A stretch of 64,000 bases of DNA from Alnus glutinosa (lineage: Eukaryota; Streptophyta; Magnoliopsida; Fagales; Betulaceae), in the NCBI RefSeq assembly GCF_958979055.1, contig NC_084886.1, positions 38,274,154 to 38,338,153 on the forward strand, given 5' to 3'. The translations under genes were made by a program, and so were the position numbers. The notes under the pieces were generated by a model. That model ran no database searches, was not told the origin of the DNA, and saw nothing but the letters and a program-made list of their open reading frames with translations. The stretch's first letter is position 1. Each line of letters opens with the position of its first letter. Below, piece by piece: positions 1-12,950 of the stretch.

Positions 1-1299
<1,299 letters not shown>

Positions 1300-4275
1300 T
1301 TATATGCAAGTTGATGCCTTTGTGGTGCGCTGGTTTGTTCCAAGGATGATCACAATTACAGTTACATCATCATGATATTTCCTCCTCCTCCCAGCTGGAA
1401 CATTCATCAATTCTTCCATACTGAAACCTGCAACATAGAAATTAATGGTTAGCAACTTGGGGGGATAAGATACTAGAAACATAGTTCATCTGACAAAAAT
1501 AAGCTACAAAGATGATTAATGTATTTGTTAATACTTTTTTTTTATAAATTCACTGCATTGATAACTACTTTTTCTGACTATCTAACAAACCTGTTTTTAA
1601 AGCAGCCGGGTTTTGTGTATGTGTAAATCGAAATTATTGTCTTATAAGTTCACTTCCTGATAATTATCAGTTGAATTAACAACCAAAGTTCGCTGACTCA
1701 ATGGCTTCCAGTTGGTTTTGTTTTTCAGTGACTTTGAAAGATACCATTATTCTCTGATTCAGAGGGCATAATGTTGTCGCAATATGATAAGTAGCATTAA
1801 ATGTTAAGGAAGATACATAATTTTTTAGGAAGACAAACTGCTATTTTGATACACTTAAAACAATTACAGCAATTCAGATAACATGGAAAATTTAGGAATA
1901 TTTGCACAATGTTAAATGGGACAAAAATTCCACAAAAGGATGCGTGACATTTAAAAGAAACAAATCTTGATTAAAATCTAAGTATGATATTGCAACATTT
2001 AACACTAAATGACTAAATTGACGACTTTGTACTCAGAGAAGAGGAATTTGCATGACACAGTTTTCACATGAAGATATCTAAAGGTTTACCTGCACGGTGG
2101 GCTGCTCTCTCTACAAGCTGCTCCAATAGAAACTTTGCTGGATCACCAGAAGAGTTGCTCAAGATATAAGAATGGACAAGCTTTACTGCCTCGTCATTGC
2201 TGAAGAAATCAAACAAACCATCACTGCCAACTATAACAAAGTGATCAGATTTTGAAATTTGACGCACATTCAGTGATGGTTGAGTAGATACATATGGAGG
2301 GCTTATAAGGTTTCGAACTCGAAGAATACCCATCAGCGCATCATTCAGTTTTTTCTGCAATAAATAATAAAAAAAAAAAAAAAAAAAAAACAGAATCATT
2401 GATTCATCATGAAGGAGAGAAGTATATTTTCTGTGAACACAGATGGATCAATATGACACCTTATGGGCATTAGGTCCAGTATCCATCAATTCCAGGATAG
2501 AAGTCTTAATGCCAAAACTTACCTAGGTATACTTCTTGAGAGAAAGACATATTGACCATCACAGAGGGAAAAGACATTTTAGCCATTGCAAATTCTCCCT
2601 GTATAACTTGAGTAACAGACTACAGTAGACTCCCGTGAACTTGTAGCTTGGGTCTCTAGGGGAAATGCTTAGTTTCATTAAGGAACATAATACTAAATGT
2701 ATCAACATGGAGTGATTAGATGAATTTGGAATGTAAATTTTAAATGGATCCCTAGTTTTAGGAAGTAGTCCTGTTAATGTTGGAAAGGATTTGCATGTAT
2801 AATAATATGAGGGAGGGGGCTGGGGGAGGGCAGAAGGCAAACTAGATCTGTTTCTGCTTCTCAAAACATATCATAGTATGGGGTGCTTCCACTTTTTTTG
2901 CCAAAAAGCATGGCATTGGATGTCTTAGCCATGTAACTTTCACATTTGAAGAATTCCCTATGAGCCAAACCAAGATTTGATGCAATCCTTATGTTAGCCT
3001 GATTGAGTAGCCAAACACAAATAAACTAATGCTTACCTTTTACCCAAAAGAAGGAAACAAAAAAGAAAAAGAAAAAAGTCATACCTTTTTTAAGTAACCA
3101 ACTCCAAAAGCACGAGTGAGCTTCAACTTTCCTTTCACTTTTCCAGCTACAACGGTCATTGGGTCATCAGGATGATCACATAGAAGTTGATTTTTTTCAA
3201 CCTCATTGTCAACAGTGTGACTATCAGTGAGCTGGATAGCTTTCAGTCTCTCATTCCCAGTCATGTCATCGCCTTCACCATATGTTGCCAATACAGCTCT
3301 GCTGTCACCCAAATTGAGTGTATACAAATCGTTCCCATGAATAAGCACAACTAAAACACAAGATCCTATTGAAACCAAATCAGGACGGTCCTCCATTTCC
3401 TGCTCAACCATGTTCAAAAAATCATTCTCAGCCTGATTAAGGGCCTGTACGAAGCTATCAAGTACCCCATGCCGAAATGAGTTGGATGAGGATTCTATTC
3501 TATCAGATGATCCATTCTTGTTGATATGGTCAAGACATGAATCCTTGTTACTACGAATTCTTGATGGAAGCTTTTCCTCGTGGATAATATTACTATCATC
3601 TAGAGTATGTTGGAAGGACTGATCCAAATACAGAATGTCAGAAGCTCTTGAGAAATCCTGCTTTGATTCACATCCTAATAAATTAAAGTAAAATATGATG
3701 GTCTCATACAGCGTACAAGCCAGAAAATCAGCTGCATCTCTTCCATTAAAGCCATCATAGATTGCACAAAAGAGCCACCCATTTTCTTCAGAACAAACAG
3801 CTTGAACCCTGTCTTCACCAGCAGCCCCACCTGCCACTTGTACGTCCATAGCATTAAGAAAACCTTCACTTCTTGAAGGAGCGCTCTTAGGTTTCAACAA
3901 ATAAGAATCATGATCACTTGGAGGGGAAGGACTGCAACTTAAGTTTGACAAGCTACTCTGAAGAGAAGATGATAATATATCCAACCTTGAAAGGTTTGGT
4001 GAAGACGGTACCTTACGAAATGAATTAGGGGAATCCAAACTAGGAAGAATTTCTGCTCCTATCAAACCGTTGCAAATATTTGTGTTTGCCAGTGTGGCAT
4101 TGGCACTCAAGGCGGCACCAGACAAGCAGGAGAAGCTGCTGGTCTTTCGGATTTCAGGGATAATTTCAAATCCATTGGAAACCTCAAAAGAGCTTCCTCT
4201 GTAGCCATTGCATTGATAGCCGAAACTTACTTTAAGTTCTCCATCAGGTTTAATCCCAGTTTCTCCCCACATCAT
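1300..4275 (-). CDS. PP2C40: Protein phosphatase 2C, POL clade, PP2C40-like
   Basis: Predicted coding exons on the minus strand are 4275-3085, 2354-2090 and 1427-1300, giving 527 residues. All junctions are GT-AG and the reading phase is kept (donors GTATGA and GTAAAC). PP2Cs dephosphorylate Ser/Thr using a two-metal centre. Visible motifs are AGEDRVQAV, YDGFNGRDAADFL (in place of DGHGG), GSCVLVV, NLGDSRAVL, TRAFGVGYLKK, SDGLFDFF and the C-terminal DDVTVIVI. The serine-rich N-terminal 140 residues and the AFGV variant (usual AFGD) match the plant POLTERGEIST-like clade, and Arabidopsis PP2C40 (At3g16560) looks closest from memory. The start is the first of two tandem ATGs, seven bases after a splice acceptor. 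In Arabidopsis, POL and PLL1 act in meristem signalling; the role of PP2C40 types is less clear. Confidence 0.92.
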
Positions 4276-4280
4276 TTATG

Positions 4281-6655
4281 GCTGAAACAGTCAAAACATC
4301 TCGATTGTTAACATTTTAGAAAACTACAAGATAGGATGACGAACTTAACAAATTAGATTTGTACGATCATAACATGCATTCTTGAGTAGCTATAACATTT
4401 AAAAACCTCTTCAAAATACACAAAACGACTCTCAACTGGTATTAGCAGTATTTCATGGACGTGAATTGTCAAGCACATCTTAGGAATCTATTATTGTTTA
4501 CTTTGTTGCTAAAGTGGGAGGAAAGGGATGGAGTTTTACCACTACAAAGGATCTTTCAGCATTAGCACTTCGTTTGTCTGCTTGGGAAATACCCAAGTAG
4601 AAGTCTCCAACTATTATGTACTTTTTAAAAACACCACATGAAATGTTGAATGTATTGTTGTTCTAGTAAACAGCTAGAAACAAAACTAGATAAATTTTCA
4701 GCACAGTACTTCAAAATCCAAATTTATCTTAAACAACACAATATGGAAGACGTTTGTGTGCATAAGCATGACCACATCTATGTTAGAGTGTGTGTGTGTG
4801 TGTGTATTTGTTTTCTTAGATTTTATATGGGACTGTATCTCTGGGCCTCCATGGGTTTTTTATTTTTCCAAGCCAAAAGAAAACATACTCTCCAACTTCA
4901 GTTAATGATACTTTTACACTATACTTGATTTAGCATTCAAGTAAGAAAAACAGCTATAAGTAAATTTCAGAAGGCAAGGAAAATGAAAATGCAGATAACA
5001 TGTGATACAAAATTTCAGTATGGCTTGGTTGAAATTCATCATAAAAACTGACCATAAAACTTAATGATACATTGGACAAAAGCTTACATCAGCAACATGG
5101 GCTTCTAGGCAAACGTATCAATGAAATTTGATACACAAAAATAAATATTCTGGTGATCATCAATGAGATTTTCAATTTAAAGAAAATTTATAAATTGTTG
5201 AATAATGGATTTATAAGTAGAAATTTTCAAATACTCATAAGTATGATCTTTCTTATTGCATCATCAGACGATTTGCGAGTGATAAATTCACTGAAGCTTG
5301 CATATTTGAATCAGATAGTGGAGTAACAAAACTACAAACTTCAGATAAAATTGTGCATATCTTCTGTTTTGAGAATAAGATTTCTCTTATTGGAGTGTGC
5401 ATTTAAAAACCTTGTGAATTTAGACACATAAAAGTAACTAGGTATGAGCTTTGGTCTTAACACAAGTTTCTAATATCTGTGATAGATCATGAATTTCCTC
5501 TGTAAGTTTTAGTCCAAGCTTGGCGAATTCCTCCATTACAGTAATGAAACAAAAAAGGAGGCTTGGGTAAAACCCAAGACTAGTGTGTCTACCATGATCC
5601 ATATCCTAGGCTTTAATGTCAGATTCATATTAATCCATCTATGTGAATGCAATTCAGATTCAACCATCTAATCAGAATTTCAATTATATGTGTCTTATGG
5701 ATCAAATTAGTGGTTAAAAAAACTTGTGCACAATTCAAACAAAATGAAATTGACAAGGAAGCAGTTCCAAGCCAAAAAAATAAAATGTGAGACAGAGAGA
5801 GAATGCGGAGGACTATATTTATGTGTGTTTATAATCAAGAATCTATACCCATTTCCCCCTTCCCCTCATTGAATAGAAAAAAAAAAGAAAAAAAAAAAGC
5901 TCAAGAATCTATGATCGGACCTCTCTCTTATTCTCCCAAAAACCCACAAACAGACGCTGATATCAAAATTCAATAATGAGTACAAACCCGCTAGATTTAT
6001 AGGTGCCACAAGTAAAAATAAAGAAAAACGAGAGATTTAATTGAGCTAATTGACCAAAATTTGGAATTAATGGAAGAATGACATAAATGAAAACATAGTC
6101 AAAAACCACACAAATGGGTTTCCCTTCATTATGTGGAACACTGCATCAAAACATTCACTTGGCTACATTTTGCTTATACAGCTGAGTATTTCCAAACAAA
6201 ATATAAACACCCATATAAACTACCAACATACCATGGAAGCGTCAAAACGCAATCCAAAAAATGGGGCGAACAAGTTCATAGTATCATACAAAAACATAAC
6301 AAACAGACCTAAAAACTAAAACCCAGCTCACCTTTTTGATCTTGAACAAGGCACCAAGTGCCCAGAGAGACAACGGCAAACCCAGAATGCAGCGTACGTA
6401 TGTGTGTATATATATATACACATACACCAAGACTTGTATATATAGTGACAGAAAGCGATGAAATATATTATAGAGGGAGTGTGGGTAGGGACTTTCCAAA
6501 GCCTTAAGCACAAAACACAAGCTGGAGCAGATCTCAAAGAGAGAGAGAGAGAGAGTCAGAGACGAAGGGATTGTAGTGGAGAATCTGTATCTGGGTGGTA
6601 CGTAGAAAGCGGTGCTTTTGGTGAAGGATTGGATGGTAGGGAATGAGCGAATCGG
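4281..6655 (-). promoter_or_regulatory. 5' UTR and ~2 kb leader intron of the PP2C gene
   Basis: A splice acceptor (TTTCAG, ending at 4282) lies just upstream of the PP2C start codon. A consensus donor (AAAAAG/GTGAGC, exon end 6332) lies about 2 kb upstream. The inferred leader exon at about 6332-6650 is CT-rich on the minus strand because of the (GA)n tract at 6537-6555, as is common in plant 5' UTRs. The leader intron would be about 2050 bases and contains no coding ORF. The transcription start is not determined. Confidence 0.6.
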
Positions 6656-6664
6656 TCTTCGCAA

Positions 6665-8084
6665 AATTCAGCGGAATTTTTTTTTATCGGCTGACGTGTC
6701 GGTCGGCTTTTTTTTTTTTTTTTTCAAGTTTCTCACCGTTACCGCCTTCCGATTATAATTCCGTTTTTTGAGTTCCTTCTTTTATATTTTGTTTGACCAA
6801 AATACTACTTATTCTTATCTTGCCCCCTCTTCCAAACAAGAATCTCTTTTTGTGGATGTGCTATTATTCTACACAATTTTATTTATTAATTTTTTTTTAC
6901 AAAAATATTATTGAATTTAATGGTGAATTTTTTTAAAGTTTATCAGCTTTTTTACTTTCAATAAAGTTACTAGTTTAGTTTTGATAATTAATTTGACCAT
7001 GCTCAAGAATATGATTCTCCATTATGTGACAACTGGATTTAATTAAAGGCAGATCTAATAGAAAATATAAGCCTTTGTTGTCCCAATAATAGATAAAAAC
7101 AAATCTTTAAATTTAGTGGGTTTTTTTTTTTTTTTTTTAAATTCTAATTTAATGACCTCATTTGTTTATAATTACCCCTAAAAAAACACATGTTTAGGGT
7201 GAAGCAGAAGTCAATTGGGGCTCCTGCCGTTGAATATAGACCACTAGCAATAATATTGCTGGCCGCCTCATCTCAAGTTTGTTTTATTGGATGGTTTTGT
7301 ACGACAAGTGTTTCGTATTATTTTTTGTTTTTACAAATTTATTGTTTGAATATATGAAATTCATGTATTGTCTTATAAATTTAATAATGAATTTGTACTT
7401 TTTTTTTTACACAAAAAAAAATGAGTAATATTAAGGATTATTTTTTTATTCTTTTAAAGTTGGCATAGCTTTTAAAATTATTAATCAATCAAAATTTAAT
7501 AATGATCGATATCAGATTTAATTATAATTTTAAAAAGAATAAATAAGTAATCCCTAATATTACTTAGTTTGTTATCAATAATAGGCCTTGAAGGATGCCG
7601 AACATGTGGGAAAACAGGATGGGCCTTGATTCATTCACAACCTTCACTCAAGTATTTCACAACTTCAAGGTACATTGAGGTGAGACTCACACAATAGGTT
7701 TCACCTCATTGTGTATCGGAGTTGTACAATAATTAAGTAGAAGTTGTAATTTTAACATTTTTCAAACATGACATAGACACATGAAAAAGAAGGGAGCCGC
7801 AGACAAAACAACATGTTACATGTCATTTATATGTGGACCACATAAGCACCTTTCCAACTACATCAAGCTGCATTGCAAGTTGACAATTGTATGTCACCCA
7901 TTCTGCCATTTGGGCTCCATGACAAAAATCATGATTGACGTTTTCCAATCATGGGCTGCGGACAAGGATGCTACCTTTTATTTATTTATTTATTTTTATT
8001 TTTATTTTAAAATTTAAAATTTTATTATTATTATTTTTATTATTATTATTAAGTGAGTTTGTTTGTATATCATCTACCGTTCAA
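6665..8084. other. Intergenic, no gene seen
   Basis: AT-rich DNA upstream of the phosphatase gene. I see poly-T runs and small inverted repeats, but no coding region or recognisable element. The ORF at 7781-8017 has no family features. Confidence 0.6.
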
Positions 8085-8252
8085 TAGGAATGTATAAATA
8101 GAGTGGTTATAACCGCTTTAAAACAGCTAATCGCTTATAATCGTTAATCGTATAACCACATAACCAACTTCAAAAGCAGTTATGAATAACCGTTAACTAC
8201 TTGGACGGTTATATGGTTTGGAAAAAATTGGTTAATAACTGTTAACCGCTTA

Positions 8253-8255
<3 letters not shown>

Positions 8256-8337
<82 letters not shown>
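8256..8337. repeat. (TA)n microsatellite
   Basis: About 80 bases of uninterrupted TA repeat directly beside the left end of the fold-back element at 8338. A shorter TA tract follows its right end, which suggests insertion into the TA tract. Confidence 0.97.
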
Positions 8338-8339
<2 letters not shown>

Positions 8340-8705
8340 GAAAAATATATATTAGCCCTCCAAACTATCACCCTTTCTCCGGATGGCCCCCCAAACTATC
8401 AATGCTTAGATTCTGGCCCCCCAAACTACTACTTTCTGATTTTTTGGCCCCATCCGTCCATTTATGCCGTTAATTTTAAACAGAATTCTGAAAATACCCC
8501 TCATACACTTTGAAATTCTCACGGTTAAGGGAGGGGTATTTTCGGGTTTTTGGCCAATTTCCGTTAGAATTAAGGGTATTAATGGACGGATGGGACCAAA
8601 AAATCAGAAAGTGGTAGTTTGGGGGGCCAGAATCTAAGCATTGGTAGTTTGGGAGGCAATCCGGAGAAAGGGTGGTAGTTTGGGGGGCTAATATATATTT
8701 TTCCC
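8338..8705. mobile_element. Fold-back (long inverted repeat) MITE
   Basis: Both arms are long inverted copies. The left arm starts GGGAAAAATATATATTAG and runs through GGCCCCCCAAACTA motifs; the right arm ends CTAATATATATTTTTCCC. Arms are about 145 bases each around a spacer of about 75 bases. There is no coding capacity. It sits inside a TA repeat, so a target duplication cannot be defined. A related fold-back lies at 46558-47986 (shared CCCCCCAAACTACTA-type motifs). Confidence 0.85.
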
Positions 8706-9320
8706 TATATATATATATTAAAATATAATTTTGGATTTGTTATGTTTTAGATTTGTATTTGTATTTGAATTTGGATTTGGATTTGTTTCTTTTTTGGATT
8801 TTGGATTTTAAACTTACACTAAAACTAGCCCAAAAGTGACAAAAACCGGTTCAAAACCCAAATTGAAAAGTGGTTATACAACTGCCAGTTATCTACTCAA
8901 TAACTGCTAACTAGCGGTTGGGGGACTACTTTATCACATTGGCAAGGTAGTGAAAAGTTATATCTTTAGGTGATGTTCAATCATTACTCATAAAAATAAC
9001 AGCCTCTGCTTAGGTGGTTAGCGGTTTTAGTCAATAACCGCTGGTTATAACCGTTTTGTACACCCCAATCAACACAACCCATAATTAATAACCCATCAAA
9101 TTTCATTTACAAAATAAAGGAAAATGTTAGATTTACAACATCAATACAACAATTGTACAACAACCCCTCACACGAGGGTGAGCCCCAAATATTGGAGCCC
9201 ACCCTCACATCATAATAAATCACAATTAATTAAAAACGACACAAGAAAGATGGAAATAAGCTTGAAGACCTTGTTGGAGTTGCCGACGGGAAATACCTAT
9301 GATGCTCTTGATAAATCCGG

Positions 9321-9430
9321 CTTGGATTCACATCATAATAAATTAAAGCAAAATATGATGGTCGCATACAACGTACAAGCTAGAAAATCAGCTGCATCTC
9401 TTCCATTGAAGCCATAATAGATTGCACAAA
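9321..9430 (-). pseudogene. Duplicated fragment of PP2C exon 1
   Basis: These 110 bases align without gaps to 3661-3770, inside exon 1 of the PP2C gene, with about 8 mismatches (near 93% identity) and in the same orientation. The matching part encodes the stretch around YDGFNGRDAADFLACTLY. No other exon is present and there is no reading frame for the domain. It is a captured or duplicated fragment, either of this gene or of a close paralogue. Confidence 0.85.
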
Positions 9431-9520
9431 GAAATACACTACTCTATACATCACAATTCCACTCTCATCTTACTTGATCCTATGACAAAAGAAAAGGTTG
9501 TCATAGGAAAAAAAAAAAAT

Positions 9521-9759
9521 TGGAGTGTGTTTGGCAAATGATTCATCTCCTTTTTTTTTTCTTTTCTTTTTTTCTTTTCTTTTTTTTTTCACTTCTCCCA
9601 AAAAAGTGAAATCTAAAACTTCTAACCTTTTTTTTTTTTTCCCACTTTTATATAAAACAATTCCAATTTTTTATATATGTATATTTTATATTACATCAAT
9701 CACTACTTATTACTATTCAAACAAAAATTTCACAATACAACTATTTACCAAACACACCA
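9521..9759. mobile_element. MITE, TTTGGCAAA-type termini, copy 1
   Basis: AT-rich element bounded by inverted ends TGGAGTGTGTTTGGCAAATG (left) and ATTTACCAAACACACCA (right). The inside is poly-T, poly-A and TATTACTATTCAAA motifs shared with the next element and with 15543-15836. No coding capacity. The ORFs across it are low-complexity. Confidence 0.6.
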
Positions 9760-10039
9760 TGGTCCTGTTTGACAACTCCCTTTTCTCCCCTTCTCTTATT
9801 TTCACTTCTCCTAAAAAAAAATCAACTTCAAAATATTATAATTTTTTTCATTTTTTATATCGTATCAACCATTTTTTATTACTATTCAAATAAAAAAATT
9901 TACTACAATACAATTTTTTTTTTTTCATACAAATTATTTATACTTTATATCGCATTAATCATTTTTTACTACTACTCAAAACAATAAAAAATAAAAAATC
10001 TCTTCAATTATGAAGAGAAGTGGTTGCCAAATGGAGCCA
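9760..10039. mobile_element. MITE, TTTGGCAAA-type termini, copy 2
   Basis: Directly abuts copy 1. The left end TGGTCCTGTTTGACAACT is the imperfect inverse of the right end AGTGGTTGCCAAATGGAGCCA. The interior shares TTTTTTATTACTATTCAAAT with the copies at 9521 and 15543. Confidence 0.6.
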
Positions 10040-10454
10040 ATACTGTATTCCATTTAGAGCACTAGCAGCAGGTTCCAAGCATTTTTCCTACTTTAGGGAA
10101 AATTTAGAAACCAAACCATTTTTTTTTTCCCATATACAAAAACACCCCACAACAGCTTCCTTTTATCTTTCCCTATATATTAAAATAATATTTTTTTTTA
10201 ATCTTTTACTTTTTTTTTTTTTCATTGCAGATTCAGAAGCATCTACTCATTCCAGATTCCACTTTGCTATCCTCCTCTTCTTCTTCTTCTTTCTTTTTCT
10301 CTCTGAGACTTTTTTTTTTTTTTTTTCTTTCTCTTCCGGTTCTCTCTCAGATATCCCCCAACTCACCCCCTCTCTTCTCCACCTAATCTCTCTTCCTCCA
10401 CGCACAGCCCACTTCCCAAATCGATCCAAAGCTTGAGGAGCGTCGAAAGATTAA

Positions 10455-10641
10455 ATAGAGGAACCGGAGGACAGAGAGGGACGATAGCTTGCCTGAGATG
10501 GTCCGGAGAGCTGGTTGGCGGCCACAGAGAGGTTGGAGAGGAAGCACAGGGCGACAGGTGGCCGAGATCCGGCGAAAGCGCGCCTGAGAGATTGAACCCA
10601 GAGAGGTCCAGAGCTGTCAGGTGGCGGCAAGAGGAGTCGCA
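10455..10641 (-). pseudogene. BAM-type LRR receptor kinase fragment, frameshifted
   Basis: On the minus strand, 10641-10555 translates to the start of an LRR domain (CDSSCRHLTALDLSGFNLSG, then ALSPDLGHL). About 10 bases on, in another frame, comes FLSNLSVAANQLSGP. Both pieces match the first LRRs of BARELY ANY MERISTEM (BAM1/2) receptor kinases as I remember them, so the fragment is frameshifted near 10550. The sequence after it degenerates. A non-functional host-gene piece within the TTA-flanked element. Confidence 0.7.
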
Positions 10642-10802
10642 CAAGTATCCGTGAGGGAGGAGAGAGAAAGAGAAGTGGTGGGAAGAAGAAGAAAGAGTCT
10701 TGGATATCTGCTCTGAGTTTGTTTGTTTGGATTGTAGTGATTTTGTTTGTTTGATTTTTGGTTGTTCTTTGATGGTTCTATCGGAGAATGAGAGTAGAGC
10801 AC

Positions 10803-10803
<1 letters not shown>

Positions 10804-10838
<35 letters not shown>
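10804..10838. repeat. (GA)n microsatellite
   Basis: Short GA tract inside the PIF-like element, upstream (on the minus strand) of the LRR fragment. It may come from the CT-rich 5' UTR of the captured gene. Confidence 0.9.
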
Positions 10839-10840
<2 letters not shown>

Positions 10841-11520
10841 TGCGCGAGGAGGAAGAAGGGAGGCGATTGGGAATCGTGAGAGGAGAGAGACTGCCTTTTT
10901 TCTTGGATTATAATAACATGTTGGGAAGCTAAAGTGCTTCCCAAGGGTCATCATCTAAAATATGGTGTTTATAGTGGTTTGATTTTTTTGTGACTTTTTT
11001 CAAATTTTTCTTATTTTAGAGAATAGAACTACTTATAAGGTATTTGCTACTAGTGCTCTTACAAGTTGAAAACTTAAATACATGAATAGTGAAGATGAAT
11101 ACTTTCTTTGCGAATTATCTATTTTGCTTAAGATTTCATGAAATTATTAGTTCCTTTAGCTTTATTTTTCTCTCAAGATTTCATGAATTAATAATTAGTT
11201 CTTTGAACTTAAATTTTCTTTACTGTTATTTTTCTGTTTTGTCTTGATTTATATGTTTTAACACAATGATTTATTATTATTATTTTTTTTAATGAATAAG
11301 TAAGCTTTCATTCAACAAAACTAAACCAAACAAACAAAACGGCATTAAAGCTGAAACACAACAGGAACCACAAAACACAAACACAAACATAGAGCCTAAC
11401 CAACACTAGCATCAAGCCAGTATATCAACAGTAATTTTCCAGTTTTGATAAGAATTGCCCGAGTTATCTTAAATCTACCCCTACCCAATAGCTTAGAGGC
11501 TAGAGCACCATTCCAAAAAG

Positions 11521-11685
11521 AGAAATGCTAGATGTCCCAACACTTTTTTTATTTTATTTTTATTTTTTTTCAGAATTTGGATCAAAGATTGTAGCACACT
11601 TCTCAAAATAATAGATCTTATGAAATTGTTGCACATATGATTAGAACCAAATTTTTAAAAAAAAGTGTGAATATCTAGCATTTAT
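11521..11685. mobile_element. MITE inside the LINE 3' region
   Basis: Inverted ends: AAATGCTAGATGTCCCAACAC with poly-T on the left; poly-A, GTGTGAATATCTAGCATTT on the right. About 160 bases, no ORF. Confidence 0.65.
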
Positions 11686-11999
11686 TTTTCAAAAATAATC
11701 TTTAGGTTTTGGTATGGCCATTTATGTTTGAAATCATTTCTAAGACGCCAGAGGTTGTACACAGTAGAGCTCAACACTAGTCTGCACAAAACATCACTCT
11801 CATGGATTTCGACTTCCAATTCTTGCAACCCTCACAAATCAAATCAAATCAAATCACTCCCAGTGAAAAATAGGAAAGTGAGTCCACGCTGCAGCGTTTC
11901 ATACCTGCCTTCCAAATGCGAGAGCTAAAACCAGACTTAAAAAAAAAATGTGGTCTTGGCTTTCTGTGCAACTCCTACAGAACAGGCACAAGATATCAC

Positions 12000-12004
12000 A
12001 CTAC

Positions 12005-12036
<32 letters not shown>

Positions 12037-12950
12037 CGGATTAGCATGGGCTAATCATAGATATTAAAAGCCCAAGGCTTACAAGATGAGAAATGAGGAA
12101 CAAACCTCTCACACTCTAAGCCAGAAGGATCTGACTTAAAAACAGCTGCCTAGCAAAATCTCAAATCTCACTAGAATTACAATAAAGCCCCTTACTAAAA
12201 AAATTATAATAAAACTTGAGTCACACATAGACAAACTGTACATAGAAACATGAGAAAATACAACACAAAGGCAAAAAACCCTAAAAAAGTCGCCGGCAGT
12301 GGAGTAGGGCGGTAGCTTCACCGGAGTGACGGCGCGTGTAGGACACGCGCCGCATCAGGACGCACCCGGCAGAAGATCTGTCGCCGGAGACCCCATACGC
12401 CGCCAAGCACGGCCAAAAAGTGCGGGGCGTGGCCTACACGCGCAGACAGAAAACAAAGACGCCCTGGTGCGTGAGGGCCACGCGCCGAGCTCCGAGGACC
12501 TGCACGACCGCAGCTTCCGACAACCAAGGCGGAACACGGCAGGGACCTCGGCTGGGTAGCGTGTGTCCACCAGAAGTCGACGGACATGCGTAGATCTAGC
12601 TTCAAAAAATTCGAGAAAAACCAAGAAAATCCGGCCAGAAACACGCCGTCGACGACACTAAAACCGGCCTTACTCCACCTTAGACTTCTTAAGAAGAGTT
12701 AACCTGCCAGAAACAGAAAGAAAAACAAGAAAAAACAAGAACAAACAAAGCCATCATAGCCCAAAGAGCTAGGGACAAGACACCCTCCACCGGTTCGACC
12801 GGGGGAAACAAAACTCTACAGTCCTAAAGACTGAGAGAAACAAAAAACAGCCGGGAGGAAGGCCTCCCTCCCCGGCAAAACGGTTCTGAAACGGGGAGGC
12901 TCTTTGGTTTTCTCTCTGGTGGTTTTTTCTCTCTCCCTTCGTACGTCCTC
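12000..12950 (-). mobile_element. Retroposon inserted in the LINE, 13-bp target duplication
   Basis: This 951-base insert has a poly(A) tail on the minus strand (T run at 12007-12034). It is flanked by exact 13-bp direct repeats CACAAGATATCAC at 11987-11999 and 12951-12963. The host LINE reading frame (WGYKSDIL then CLFC) is continuous across the empty site. About nine bases (A, CTACTTC and similar) lie between the left duplication and the T run. The insert is GC-rich at 12290-12660, with no RT or endonuclease motif. It is either a 5'-truncated LINE tail or a non-autonomous retroposon. Confidence 0.75.

Larger units (their letters stand above)
8085..9066. mobile_element. hAT-like non-autonomous element, interrupted
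   Basis: The left end begins TAGGAATGTATAAAT and continues with GGTTATAACCGC-type motifs. The right end is the inverse: AACCGCTGGTTATAACCG then TTTTGTACACCCC. The subterminal motif GGTTAACCG/GGTTATAACC recurs on both sides, as in many plant hAT elements. The centre is expanded by a (TA)n tract and a fold-back element. I could not find a perfect 8-bp target duplication, so the exact ends are uncertain. Confidence 0.55.
10057..11058. mobile_element. PIF/Harbinger-like element carrying a host-gene fragment
   Basis: The element starts GAGCACTAGCAGCAGGTTCC. The inverse of its right end reads GAGCACTAGTAGCAAATACC (about 16 of 20 match). It is flanked on both sides by TTA (10054-10056 and 11059-11061), the 3-bp duplication expected of PIF/Harbinger insertions. 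No transposase ORF is present. The interior has poly-T stretches, a (GA)n tract and part of an LRR receptor-kinase gene. The termini are imperfect, so the superfamily is inferred from the 3-bp duplication. Confidence 0.6.

Noticed and set aside
8180..8371. IYIYIY-rich ORF (also at 24190, 31719, 33847, 33875)
   Set aside because: Translation of (TA)n microsatellites.
10363..10944. 193-residue minus ORF as a real gene
   Set aside because: Only the middle matches an LRR start, then the frame breaks. The upstream part is (CT)n and UTR-like, and it lies inside a transposon-like element.
12326..12644. GC-rich ORFs on both strands as a host gene
   Set aside because: Inside the retroposon insert bounded by 13-bp duplications; no conserved domain.
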